Shown in pieces: positions 45,517 through 53,673 of a stretch of DNA of 64,000 bases. Below the pieces are notes generated by a model. The model ran no database searches. It was not told the DNA's origin and saw only the letters and a program-made list of their open reading frames with translations. The stretch's first letter is position 1, and each line of letters begins with the position of its first letter. Source of the stretch: Lacinutrix sp. WUR7 (lineage in GTDB: Bacteria > Bacteroidota > Bacteroidia > Flavobacteriales > Flavobacteriaceae); NCBI RefSeq assembly GCF_016864015.1, contig NZ_CP045067.1:3730001-3794000 (forward strand), in the 5' to 3' direction. The position numbers and the translations under genes were made by a program.

Positions 45517-46983
45517 ATGCATAAAGACGATAATCTTTCCGAAATTAATATTGAAGACCAAAAAATTATAGATAACAAAGAACTTAATATATGGGAAGCA
45601 CTTATTCCTGTTGTCGTCTTAATGAGCTTATTAGCTTATAATATCTTTTTTGCGGATGGCGAAATGTTTGGAGAATACTCCAACCAAATCATTTTATTAA
45701 TTGGAGGTTTTGTTGCTTTTATTGATGGTTTATTTAATAAAGTCACGCCTTTAATTATGGTGCAAGAGATTTGGGAAAACCTTAAAAGTGTTTTTGTACC
45801 CATTATGATTTTATTTCTTGTTGGTGCTTTAGCAGGAACTTGGCTAGTCAGTGGTGTTATTCCTGCAATGGTGTATTACGGATTACAAGTATTAAGTCCA
45901 GCGATATTTTTACCAGCTTCTGTAATTATTTGTGCTATTATTTCTGTTGCTACTGGAAGTTCTTGGACGACCTCTGCAACTGTAGGTATTGCCCTCGTTG
46001 GTATTGGTACTGCCTTAGGCATCAATCCAGGAATGATTGCCGGAGCAGTAATTTCAGGTGCTTATTTTGGAGATAAAATGTCGCCTTTAAGTGATACCAC
46101 AAACCTTGCTCCTGCTATGGCTGGAACCGATTTGTTTACCCATATTAAATACATGACCATTACAACGGTACCTACCATTATTATTACACTTATTGCATTT
46201 GCTATTATGAGCGCAACGATTGATACCACAGGAAGTGCAGACATTAGCGGATTACTAGCTAGCATAAAAAGCACCTTTACTATTTCACCTTTATTATTTT
46301 TGGTCCCATTAGGTGTTATCGCTTTAATATTACTAAAAACAAAACCCTTAATCGCTCTTGGTGCTGGTGTGCTTTTAGCTGCTATTTTTGCTTTTGTTTT
46401 TCAAATGGATGTTTTACATGGTTTATCTGATTCTAACTTTACCGCAATTACCAATGCTATTTTTACAGACACACAAATAGTCACAGACAACGAAAAATTA
46501 AACGATCTGTTTAGCGCTGGAGGAATGCAAGGTATGCTTTGGACTATCTTCTTAATTTGTTGTGCAATGGTCTTTGGAGGTATCATGGATGCTATTGGAG
46601 CCTTGTCAAGAATCACCAAAGAATTATTAAAACTAGCAACTAACGTATTTGGATTATTTGCAAGTACTGTAATTAGCTGTTTAGGTTTAAACGCTATTGC
46701 TAGTGATCAATATTTAGCAATAGTTATCCCTGGAAAAATGTTTAAACAAGCATACGAAGACAAAGGTTTAGCTCCCGAAAATTTAAGTAGAACGCTAGAA
46801 GATTCTGGAACAGTAACTTCGGTACTTATTCCTTGGAATACTTGTGGTGCATACCAATCTGGAGTTTTAGGTGTTGGTGTATCCGAGTACTTTTTATATG
46901 CCATCTTCAACTGGTTAAGTCCTTTTACAACCTTGCTTTTTGCTGCATTAAATATTAAAATAAGACAACTAAAAAATAAATAG
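45517..46983 (+). CDS. nhaC: Na+/H+ antiporter, NhaC family
   Basis: 488 residues from ATG at 45517 (MHKDDNLSEINIED). The frame is open 20 codons upstream, but those fall on a terminator. About 11-12 membrane helices with ATGSSWTTSATVGIALVGIG, GAYFGDKMSPLSDTTNLAPA (the NhaC signature) and LEDSGTVTSVLIPWNTCG. It exchanges Na+ for H+ at the inner membrane, or may be an amino-acid-linked member as in Lrp-linked clusters. Its position beside methionine gamma-lyase and Lrp is a recurring Flavobacteriaceae layout. It is followed by a strong promoter for the peroxiredoxin operon. Confidence 0.92.
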   Translation: MHKDDNLSEINIEDQKIIDNKELNIWEALIPVVVLMSLLAYNIFFADGEMFGEYSNQIILLIGGFVAFIDGLFNKVTPLIMVQEIWENLKSVFVPIMILFLVGALAGTWLVSGVIPAMVYYGLQVLSPAIFLPASVIICAIISVATGSSWTTSATVGIALVGIGTALGINPGMIAGAVISGAYFGDKMSPLSDTTNLAPAMAGTDLFTHIKYMTITTVPTIIITLIAFAIMSATIDTTGSADISGLLASIKSTFTISPLLFLVPLGVIALILLKTKPLIALGAGVLLAAIFAFVFQMDVLHGLSDSNFTAITNAIFTDTQIVTDNEKLNDLFSAGGMQGMLWTIFLICCAMVFGGIMDAIGALSRITKELLKLATNVFGLFASTVISCLGLNAIASDQYLAIVIPGKMFKQAYEDKGLAPENLSRTLEDSGTVTSVLIPWNTCGAYQSGVLGVGVSEYFLYAIFNWLSPFTTLLFAALNIKIRQLKNK

Positions 46984-47057
46984 CCTTAAACTATTCTATT
47001 TACATTTTACTATAACAAAAATTTATAGCCTAATAAGATTTAAAAATTTTATTAGGC

Positions 47058-47087
47058 TTGTTTTTTTGGTGTTGCAATGTATCTTTG
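47058..47087 (+). promoter_or_regulatory. Bacteroidota-type promoter of the peroxiredoxin operon
   Basis: TTG at 47058-47060, a 19-nt spacer, then TATCTTTG at 47080-47087. This matches the Bacteroidota consensus TTG-N19-TAnnTTTG exactly. The ATG is 44 bp downstream of the -7 box. No operator sequence was recognised. Confidence 0.85.
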
Positions 47088-47130
47088 CACACTGAAAACA
47101 CAATATAATAATTTATAAAATTTTAAAATA

Positions 47131-47775
47131 ATGGCTATAGTAGGAAAACAATTCCCAGATTTAAATGTGGATGCAATGAACGAAATGGGAGATACTTTCA
47201 AAGTAAACGTTCTTGAAGAAGCAAAAAATAACAACAAAAAAGTATTATTATTCTGGTACCCTAAAGATTTTACTTTTGTTTGCCCAACAGAATTACACGC
47301 TTTTGAAGCTGCAAAAGAAGAATTTGCAAAAAGAAATACAATCGTTATTGGTGCATCTTGTGATACTCCAGAAGTACACTTTGCATGGTTAAACACGCCA
47401 AAAGACAATGGTGGTATTGAAGGAGTTACTTACCCAATTCTTGCAGATTCTAACCGTAACTTAGCAAACACTTTAGGTATTTTAGATATCACTAACGAAA
47501 AATACAACGAAGAAACTGGAGTAGTAACTGTAGATGGTGACAACGTAACATACAGAGCAACATACGTAATTGATGAAGATGGTGTAGTACAACACGAAGG
47601 TATCAACAACATGCCAATTGGTAGAAACGTAAACGAATTTTTACGTATTATCGATGCTTTAACGCATGTGCAAGAAAAAGGAGAAGTTTGTCCTGCAAAC
47701 TGGGAAGAAGGTAAAGATGCAATGAGTGCAAATAGATTAGGTACTGCAGAGTATTTAGCAAATCACGTAAACTAA
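47131..47775 (+). CDS. Peroxiredoxin, AhpC/Prx1 type (2-Cys)
   Basis: 214 residues. Peroxidatic Cys in DFTFVCPTELHAF, resolving Cys near the end in GEVCPANWEEG; ITNEKYNEETG and THVQEKGEV are typical of the bacterial AhpC/Prx1 group. It reduces hydrogen peroxide and organic hydroperoxides in the cytosol using a thioredoxin-like donor. The donor is probably encoded six bases downstream (thioredoxin, 47782). It is driven by the strong promoter at 47058. An isolated Prx-Trx pair with no ahpF suggests thioredoxin-dependent recycling. Confidence 0.95.
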   Translation: MAIVGKQFPDLNVDAMNEMGDTFKVNVLEEAKNNNKKVLLFWYPKDFTFVCPTELHAFEAAKEEFAKRNTIVIGASCDTPEVHFAWLNTPKDNGGIEGVTYPILADSNRNLANTLGILDITNEKYNEETGVVTVDGDNVTYRATYVIDEDGVVQHEGINNMPIGRNVNEFLRIIDALTHVQEKGEVCPANWEEGKDAMSANRLGTAEYLANHVN

Positions 47776-47781
47776 TTTATC

Positions 47782-48090
47782 ATGGTTCAAGAATTAGATC
47801 AAGATAATCTTGCCGAAATTATTGCCGCTAACAAAACCGTTGTAGTACAATACTCTGCAACTTGGTGTGGTAACTGTCGTATCATGAAACCAAAAGTTAA
47901 GAAATTAGCTAGTGATTTAGAAGATATTACGTTTGTTATCGCTGACGCGGAAAAATTTCCAGAATCTAGAAAATTAGCGACCGTAGATAATTTACCAACA
48001 TTTGCTGCTTTTAAAGATGGGAAATTTGTGAATCAAGTACAGACTAACAAATTTGACGTTTTAAAAGAATTAGTAAACGAAGTAGCATAA
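47782..48090 (+). CDS. Thioredoxin-family protein
   Basis: 102 residues, a minimal thioredoxin fold: VVVQYSATWCGNCRIMKPKV (active site WCGNC instead of WCGPC), VIADAEKFPESRKLATVDNLP (cis-Pro loop), FAAFKDGKF. The N in place of P changes the redox potential in characterised thioredoxins. It is cytosolic and starts six bases after the peroxiredoxin stop. It probably acts as the electron donor of that enzyme. DUF6952 follows at 41 bp, giving a three-gene unit. Confidence 0.93.
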   Translation: MVQELDQDNLAEIIAANKTVVVQYSATWCGNCRIMKPKVKKLASDLEDITFVIADAEKFPESRKLATVDNLPTFAAFKDGKFVNQVQTNKFDVLKELVNEVA

Positions 48091-48131
48091 CTTATTACTT
48101 TTCGCTGTAGCGGAATTAAAAAAACATATCG

Positions 48132-48389
48132 ATGAAATTACCAGTAATAAAACACTTAGCACAGTTTATAGAAGACAATGACGAAGACTATATTGTGGAA
48201 ACCATTGAAACTCTAGAAGCCTTAACCGAAGTTCCTTCCTTAAAAGATGAAGAACTAGACGTTATTGGAGAATTAATCTCTAATATGTATGGCGCAATAG
48301 AAGTAAACAAAATGATTAAAGAAGGTGCAACTAAAAAAGATGCAGTAAACAACTTTATGCAACGTGTTTTAGGTTCCATTGATAAATAA
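48132..48389 (+). CDS. DUF6952 family protein
   Basis: 85 residues, acidic and all-helical by appearance: MKLPVIKHLAQFIEDNDEDY, VETIETLEALTEVPSLKDEE, LDVIGELISNMYGAIEVNK, then FMQRVLGSIDK. There are no cysteines. The family is known from Flavobacteriaceae, where it sits behind a Prx-Trx pair as here; its role is unknown. A link to peroxide reduction or to stabilising the thioredoxin is inferred only from this conserved context. A hairpin at 48414 ends the operon. Confidence 0.85.
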   Translation: MKLPVIKHLAQFIEDNDEDYIVETIETLEALTEVPSLKDEELDVIGELISNMYGAIEVNKMIKEGATKKDAVNNFMQRVLGSIDK

Positions 48390-48413
48390 TTGAAAAGAAA
48401 ATTAGTATTTAAG

Positions 48414-48446
48414 AAACCACTTTGCGAAAGCAAGGTGGTTTTTTGT
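48414..48446 (+). terminator. Terminator of the prx-trx-DUF6952 operon (ACCAC stem)
   Basis: AACCACTTTGC-GAAA-GCAAGGTGGTT followed by TTTTT. Related sequences are at 49740-49771 and, degenerate, at 50870-50899. Confidence 0.8.
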
Positions 48447-48565
48447 TTCCAATACAATTTGGGTTTTCACCAATTGCTGCTAGCTTCGTTTTGCTTTGCA
48501 TATAATACCCGAATAATGTACCTTACTCCGTATACACGATTCGGAATTTAAAACCACAGAACAAA

Positions 48566-49687
48566 ATGGGAATACCTTGTTTCATACACCTTCATACCAA
48601 AAACAGAAAAGGAATAGCCACACTTCTTATGCTCCTACTTTTCCTTTTAGTAAGTGCTTGTAAAGAGCAAAAGCAAATACCTACCAAACAAGAGCTTCCT
48701 GTTCCTACGAATACCACAACAAAAGATAGCGTTGTAAAAGAAAGCCTTCCCGTAAATTTCCCAATGCTAGAACCTTCTATAGACGATCAGGTTAGTGAAT
48801 TTGTACGCCGAATATTTCAAGATAAAAGTGGCAATTTATGGTTTGGGACGAATGGCGATGGCGTTGCTAGATACAATGGCCATACACTAGAATATTTTTC
48901 TATAAACAACGGACTTGGTGGTAGTGCCGTTCGCGGAATTGTAGAAGATAACACCGGAAATATCTGGTTTGGTACCGAAAGAGGATTAACGAAATACGAT
49001 GGCAATTCCTTTAAAAACTACACCGAAAAAGATGGCCTAATTCACAATAATGTGTGGAGCCTTTTTATAGATAGTAAAGGAATCATCTGGATAGGTACTT
49101 TACAAGGTGTATCGCGTTTTAACGGAAAAACATTCACCGATTTCGAACTCCCTGAAACAGAACCCGATTATAACCGAGGCGTTACCAGTTCGAAGATAGT
49201 CCACAGTATTATGGAAGACAGCAAAGCTCAAATGTGGTTTGGCACCAATAAAGGTGCTTATGTGTATGACGGAAAAGCTTTAACCAATATTTCGGAAAAG
49301 GATGGCTTATGTAATAATTCGGTAAATGATATTTTAGAAGATAAAAAAGGAAACATTTGGTTTGCTACGCATTACAAAGGTGTTTGTTATTGGGACGGAA
49401 AAACCTTCACCAGCTTGCCTACCAAACAAAGAGAAAGTGGCACCGAAGTTTGGAGTTTATTCGAAGATACCGCTGGTCAAATCTGGTTTCCTATTGAAAG
49501 TTTTGGCGTGTACCGCTACAATGAAAAATCCCTTACCAATTTTAATATCCAAAACGGTCTTACTAGCAACGCGATTCAATGTGTTTTTGAAGATAAAGAC
49601 GGACGATTATGGCTTGGCGGCTATATGGGACTATTTCGTTATGACGGCCAATCCTTTGTTAATGTAACCAAAAATGGTCCGTGGTAA
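48566..49687 (+). CDS. Two-component-regulator propeller lipoprotein
   Basis: 373 residues. Signal peptide ending LLLFLLVSACKEQ (lipobox Cys near 32). The mature protein is a seven-ish-bladed beta-propeller of Reg_prop repeats: IFQDKSGNLWFGTNGDGVAR, NTGNIWFGTERGLTKYDG, GIIWIGTLQGVSRFNG, and similar units about every 40 residues. Reg_prop units normally form the sensor part of hybrid two-component systems (family knowledge); here there is no kinase or DNA-binding domain. It is probably a free outer-membrane or periplasmic receptor or scaffold. Downstream of the prx operon with its own gap of 176 bp. Confidence 0.88.
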   Translation: MGIPCFIHLHTKNRKGIATLLMLLLFLLVSACKEQKQIPTKQELPVPTNTTTKDSVVKESLPVNFPMLEPSIDDQVSEFVRRIFQDKSGNLWFGTNGDGVARYNGHTLEYFSINNGLGGSAVRGIVEDNTGNIWFGTERGLTKYDGNSFKNYTEKDGLIHNNVWSLFIDSKGIIWIGTLQGVSRFNGKTFTDFELPETEPDYNRGVTSSKIVHSIMEDSKAQMWFGTNKGAYVYDGKALTNISEKDGLCNNSVNDILEDKKGNIWFATHYKGVCYWDGKTFTSLPTKQRESGTEVWSLFEDTAGQIWFPIESFGVYRYNEKSLTNFNIQNGLTSNAIQCVFEDKDGRLWLGGYMGLFRYDGQSFVNVTKNGPW

Positions 49688-49739
49688 AAAGAAATAAACA
49701 TTGCTAAACATATAATAAAATAAACCTATTAATGGTTTT

Positions 49740-49771
49740 TAAAAACCACTTTGTGAAAGCTTGGTGGTTTT
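49740..49771. terminator. Bidirectional terminator (ACCAC stem)
   Basis: AAAAACCAC-TTTGTGAAAGCTTG-GTGGTTTT between convergent stops at 49687 and 49775. Shares its stem and GAAAGC loop with 48414-48446. Confidence 0.65.
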
Positions 49772-49774
49772 AGC

Positions 49775-50833
49775 TTATTCGAACCCCCTTTTTATCTGTG
49801 CTACAATTTGGTTCCCTCTATAAATGGCGCCTTCCATATAGCCACCATAACTTGGTGACGTTTCCGAACCTGCAATGAAAAACCGATCCTTTAAATATGC
49901 TTTTTGATATATGGGATGTCCGTTGTTTTCGTGCGGACTTAAAAATCCAGAATCCGCTGTGGTAACTAAAGGTTCTTCGCTCCAATTCTTTTCTTCATAC
50001 GAAAGATAATTACTTCCATCTTGGCCAAAAAACTTAAAAAGCTGTTCCCGTACTTTTTCTTCTCTATAGGCTTTGGTTTCCTTAGCTAAAGCACCATGTA
50101 AAAAACCCATTAATGCAAAGTGTTTATGCTCCAAATCGGAATGATCATACATCTCTGTAAACGGACCAACATTACTAAAACCAACACCAGACAAACCTTT
50201 TTCTTTCCAGAAAGCCCTTTTATACACCAATGTAAACTTAATAGAATCCTTCATCCAGGTATGTGTATGCTTGGCAACTTGTATCAAATTGGCGTCTAAT
50301 GCAGGAGAAAACGCCACGCTATGCACCAATACTTTTGGTGGCAGTGTAGAAACCACAAGATCTGCAGTAAAAGCTATGTTTTCGGTAAGGACTTCTACAC
50401 CACTTTCGGTAGTATTAATTTGCTGTACTTTTTGATTTAGCAACAATTCCTCTTTAGAAAAACCAATGGCTAACTGGTCTAAAAGAACACGTGTACCACC
50501 AGCAATTCTATAACTTATTTCTTGATTTTGTGGAAGCTGAAAACGTTGCACTGCATTCGCACTTGTAGCTTCAAATAAAGCATCGCCATGCATGTCTTGT
50601 TCAAATAAGGTAATGTTTAATTCGCGACACAATTTCAATAGTTCTTCATTGTATTTCCACAGCCAGGTTGCGCCTAATTCTACATGGGTATGATGCACGT
50701 TTTTGGTAAAAATTCTTCCGCCAATTCTAGCATTCGCTTCTAGAATACGCACTAAAAAACCTTCTTTTTTCAATCTATATCCCAAATACAAACCCGAAAG
50801 CCCAGCGCCAATAATTACTATTTTCTTTTTCAT
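49775..50833 (-). CDS. FAD-dependent amine oxidase family protein
   Basis: 352 residues, no signal peptide. Dinucleotide-binding start KIVIIGAGLSGLYLGYRLKK (GxGxxG), then RILEANARIGGRIFT (the amine-oxidase signature GGR) and C-terminal FAD contact FIAGSETSPSYGGYMEGAI. It belongs to the flavin monoamine oxidase/protoporphyrinogen oxidase-like group. The substrate is unknown. Relatives in Flavobacteriaceae include tryptophan- and polyamine-oxidising enzymes, but no motif here selects among them. It is monocistronic. Confidence 0.92.
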   Translation of the reverse strand: MKKKIVIIGAGLSGLYLGYRLKKEGFLVRILEANARIGGRIFTKNVHHTHVELGATWLWKYNEELLKLCRELNITLFEQDMHGDALFEATSANAVQRFQLPQNQEISYRIAGGTRVLLDQLAIGFSKEELLLNQKVQQINTTESGVEVLTENIAFTADLVVSTLPPKVLVHSVAFSPALDANLIQVAKHTHTWMKDSIKFTLVYKRAFWKEKGLSGVGFSNVGPFTEMYDHSDLEHKHFALMGFLHGALAKETKAYREEKVREQLFKFFGQDGSNYLSYEEKNWSEEPLVTTADSGFLSPHENNGHPIYQKAYLKDRFFIAGSETSPSYGGYMEGAIYRGNQIVAQIKRGFE

Positions 50834-51513
50834 TCCTTCAAAGATAACGAAGCTCGGGTGGATACAAAACTGTTTTACGAAAGCTTGGTGGTTTTTTTAT
50901 GCTTTTTTGGTAGCGATTACGGGTTACCGTAAAATAGATAACGGAGCGTTTTATAACTTGGCTTTGCGGAAGAAAAATACGTAGTTCTACGTATTTTTTA
51001 GTAGACGAATAATAGCTAACTTCGTTGCTATGACTTTATAGGATTATAGGAATAATAAACTTATAATATCACGTCATATTTACAGGATATAAATCATATA
51101 AGTGATGATATAACACGTTGCAAACTATAGCTCGGAAAAATTACCAACCAAAATCCTGCCAAACTTTACACTGAAAAAACCACTCAAAATCGGAATCAAA
51201 TATTGCGGAATAATTTACTCGTTCGCTGAATTTACTCTTGCGGAATTTAGCAAGTTGCGGAATAGCCACTCCAACGGAATTAAAAGAACAAAATCACTTT
51301 TCGGACTTCACTCGGAATTGAGCAATTTAGCGGAATAAAAAAAACGTGATTACTCAAATGTCTCGCAACAGTTAGCAACAACGCATAAAAAAAATTGCTA
51401 TATTTAGAACTAATTTAAAAGTCGTTGCTCTTTTGCTACTTCTGATTTTCCTTCGGAAAATCCTCGCTCGCAAAAACGCAACTATTTTTATACAAAACCG
51501 TTGTAGCCAATTA
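50834..51513. other. Gene-free 680-bp region with hairpins and CGGAAT clusters
   Basis: No gene could be supported here. It holds a degenerate ACCAC-type hairpin (50870-50899), a perfect 11-bp-arm hairpin AAAAATACGTA/TACGTATTTTT (50973-50998), seven CGGAAT hexamers within 146 bp (51191, 51206, 51241, 51258, 51275, 51313, 51331), and a nested inverted-repeat element (51370-51508) just before the next gene. Confidence 0.7.
51370..51508. repeat. Nested inverted-repeat element upstream of an orphan gene
   Basis: Outer arms TTAGCAACAACGCATAAAA (from 51369) and TTTTATAC...CCGTTGTAGCC (to 51508). Inner complementary pieces: GTTGC/GCAAC, TTTTGC/GCAAAA and a perfect GATTTTCC-TTC-GGAAAATC hairpin at about 51445-51463. 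Its left arm resembles the sequence just after the next gene (52250-52285), in the same orientation. This could be a mobile or folded recombination site; no encoded recombinase is seen. Confidence 0.5.
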
Positions 51514-52245
51514 ATGAAAAACGAGATTCTACATAATTTAGAGAAACTATTAGAGCAATCACTTTCCATTACGAAAGGAGCTACGATTGGACAAATAATT
51601 ACGAATTATATTAATGAAACTAACCAAAATTATTTAAGTATCGGAATTAATCATTATCTAGATGATGAAGAGCCAATTGAATTAAATAAACTTAAAGACA
51701 ATAACGAAATAAAAGAGTCTTTTCAAAAAGCACTCAAACTGAATTTGGATGAAAATGTAATACTATCAAACTTTAAAACTGATTTGATAAATGCTTTTTC
51801 GGAAATAAAACTAAAAGTCCAATCTGAACAAAAAGGAATTAAAAATCAAGTAATCTTTTTAGAGTATGATTTCTTACCTATCGCCTCGATATCTGGCTAT
51901 GGAAAAGGAAACTATCCTATATTAGAAAAGCCAAAATATTTAGAATCTTATCCTACTGAAGAAATCTACATAAATATTGAAAAAGTTGATTACAGTTTAG
52001 CTTGGAAAGATTTAATTTTATTCAATAATATATTAGAAAAATTTGAAATAGATGATTATATTATCGAGTCAGACATTTATCAAGCACTAAACAATTCGTT
52101 TAAATTTAAAACTTATATAATATTACATAAAGCTTTCGATGAGCTTGGAATTAAAATATTGGATGGAATAGAAATTGAAAATCCAGTAATGATTTATGGA
52201 AATGAGCATGATTGCGAACCGATTAACATCTTTGCATTTGAATAA
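51514..52245 (+). CDS. Hypothetical protein, orphan in a cassette-like setting
   Basis: 243 residues from ATG at 51514 (MKNEILHNLEKLLEQSLSI). The frame stays open upstream, but that part is encoded by the inverted-repeat element. The protein is cytosolic and acidic, with segments TIGQIITNYINETNQNYLS, IFLEYDFLPIASISGYGKG and IYINIEKVDYSLAWKD. I do not recognise a family. The last third (YQALNNSFKFKTYIILHKAF) resembles proteins of small self-contained accessory modules in Bacteroidota, but no toxin or immunity motif is evident. It is bounded by similar GC-ACAAC-type repeats, which suggests movement as a unit. Confidence 0.6.
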   Translation: MKNEILHNLEKLLEQSLSITKGATIGQIITNYINETNQNYLSIGINHYLDDEEPIELNKLKDNNEIKESFQKALKLNLDENVILSNFKTDLINAFSEIKLKVQSEQKGIKNQVIFLEYDFLPIASISGYGKGNYPILEKPKYLESYPTEEIYINIEKVDYSLAWKDLILFNNILEKFEIDDYIIESDIYQALNNSFKFKTYIILHKAFDELGIKILDGIEIENPVMIYGNEHDCEPINIFAFE

Positions 52246-52249
52246 AATA

Positions 52250-52345
52250 ACTGGCTACAACACCGTATAAAATTAATTACTAATCTACCCTACTTCAACA
52301 AACCCTCACAAATTCCCCATTCTATTTTCATTCCCTAAATCAGTC
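52250..52345. repeat. Intergenic repeat copy A
   Basis: GGCTACAACACCGTATAAAA, then TTAATTACTAATCTACCCTAC and CCTCACAAATT. Parts of this recur at 53530-53640 (copy B) and 55320-55437 (copy C), each just after a gene. Confidence 0.5.
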
Positions 52346-52389
52346 CTTTAACCAAGCTTAAACATAAAAAAACCACTAACGATACTTTG

Positions 52390-52521
52390 CATCGGCATTA
52401 TTTCTATGAATTATTTAGCTTCATCAAAAAAGACAAAAAAGCAGAAACAAATACCAGTGCCACTATTTTAGGAATGGTTACAAACCAAACACCTCTTGCA
52501 TCTTGTTTAACAAGATTTTAG
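52390..52521 (+). pseudogene. Possible gene remnant between copies of the intergenic repeat
   Basis: One frame reads HRHYFYELFSFIKKDKKAE, then TNTSATILGMVTNQTPLASC and LTRF before a TAG at about 52519-52521. There is no start codon and no supported upstream half, so it looks like the C-terminal trace of a lost gene. The remainder of the 336-bp gap contains repeat copy A. Confidence 0.3.
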
Positions 52522-52581
52522 GGTTATTTTAACACCAAAACATGCATCTATAATTTATGTTTACTTGAAAATAAAATTTCT

Positions 52582-53520
52582 ATGCAACCAATAAAAAAAA
52601 TAGCTTACTTAGTTCTATTATTAATAGTATCTAGTTGTGCAAATAGCAAAGCCTTAAAACATTTTAAAGAAGGAAAAACAGCCCAAGAAAACTTTAAAGT
52701 TACTATACCTTTTGAAATGCATAAAGGATGGATAATTGTACCCATAGAAATAAAAAACAAGACTTATAAATTTATTTTAGACACAGGATCACCCACTCTT
52801 GTATCAAAAGAACTTGCGGAAAGTTTAAAAATGAATGTTATTGATTCTGTAAATGCTTCTGATGTGTATAATAATAAACAACAAAATAAATACACGAGAA
52901 TAGAAACAATTAAAATTGGAACTGTCGATTTTGTTGGAACAACAGCCTTAATAAATGATTTTAACGCGGTAAAAATGTGGTCTTCTTTAAATGTTGACGG
53001 TTTTATAGGTGCTAATTTAATGCAACACACTATTTGGGATATTGATTTTAGCAAAAAACAAATTACCATTACCGATAATGAATCCACATTAAACTTACCG
53101 GAAGATCTAATAGAGAATAAGTTATTTATTGGTTATGCAGGACTACCTTCTATTGCATGTAAAATAAATGGGGAAAAAGTTTGGAATTTCGCTGTCGATT
53201 TAGGCTATAATGGAGAGACAGTAATACCTTTTTCGGAATTTAAAAAGCAGACAGAAAATGGTAAAATTTCAGATTTCAAAAAAACGAATACAAAAGGTGT
53301 TATTGGTATTTATGGAAAACAAAATACAACAAGGGAATCTTACACTAGTGTAATTAAGGAATTGGAATTCGGAAATGCTACCCTAAAAAATGAAAACGTG
53401 TATGCAGAGCAATATTTAGATAGGAGATTTGGTGTAAATTTTTTTAAAAATTATCGTGTTATTCTAAATTGGAATAGCAAAAAAATAAAGTTGATAGATA
53501 ATAAAGAAAACAGCAATTAG
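52582..53520 (+). CDS. Retropepsin-like aspartyl protease family lipoprotein
   Basis: 312 residues. Lipobox signal KKIAYLVLLLIVSSCANS. Two pepsin-like half-sites: FILDTGSPTLVSKELA (Asp-Thr-Gly, 60s) and a second region NFAVDLGYNGETVIPF, in which the second Asp is followed by LGYNG rather than TG. SDGFIGANLMQ-type (NVDGFIGANLMQHTIWDIDF) and FGVNFFKNYRVILNW complete the family pattern. It is a periplasmic or outer-membrane retropepsin-like protein; the degenerate second D-x-G may limit activity. It lies in the accessory region. Confidence 0.8.
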   Translation: MQPIKKIAYLVLLLIVSSCANSKALKHFKEGKTAQENFKVTIPFEMHKGWIIVPIEIKNKTYKFILDTGSPTLVSKELAESLKMNVIDSVNASDVYNNKQQNKYTRIETIKIGTVDFVGTTALINDFNAVKMWSSLNVDGFIGANLMQHTIWDIDFSKKQITITDNESTLNLPEDLIENKLFIGYAGLPSIACKINGEKVWNFAVDLGYNGETVIPFSEFKKQTENGKISDFKKTNTKGVIGIYGKQNTTRESYTSVIKELEFGNATLKNENVYAEQYLDRRFGVNFFKNYRVILNWNSKKIKLIDNKENSN

Positions 53521-53529
53521 AAATTAAAA

Positions 53530-53640
53530 CCTATGCACAACAAGCTATAAAAGGAATTAATAGCGCAAGCCTCCTTACAAAATCCTCACAGATTTTCTAT
53601 CTGCCTGCCAACAATCGGTTCGGATTATATTTACTAAATT
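53530..53640. repeat. Intergenic repeat copy B
   Basis: TGCACAACAAGCTATAAAAG, then AATTAATAGC, TCCTCACAGATTTTCTATCTG and GGTTCGGATTATATTTACTAAATT. The last part matches copy C (55320-55437) closely. Confidence 0.5.
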
Positions 53641-53673
53641 AGACACATAAACACAACCCATTGCCCCCAAACC

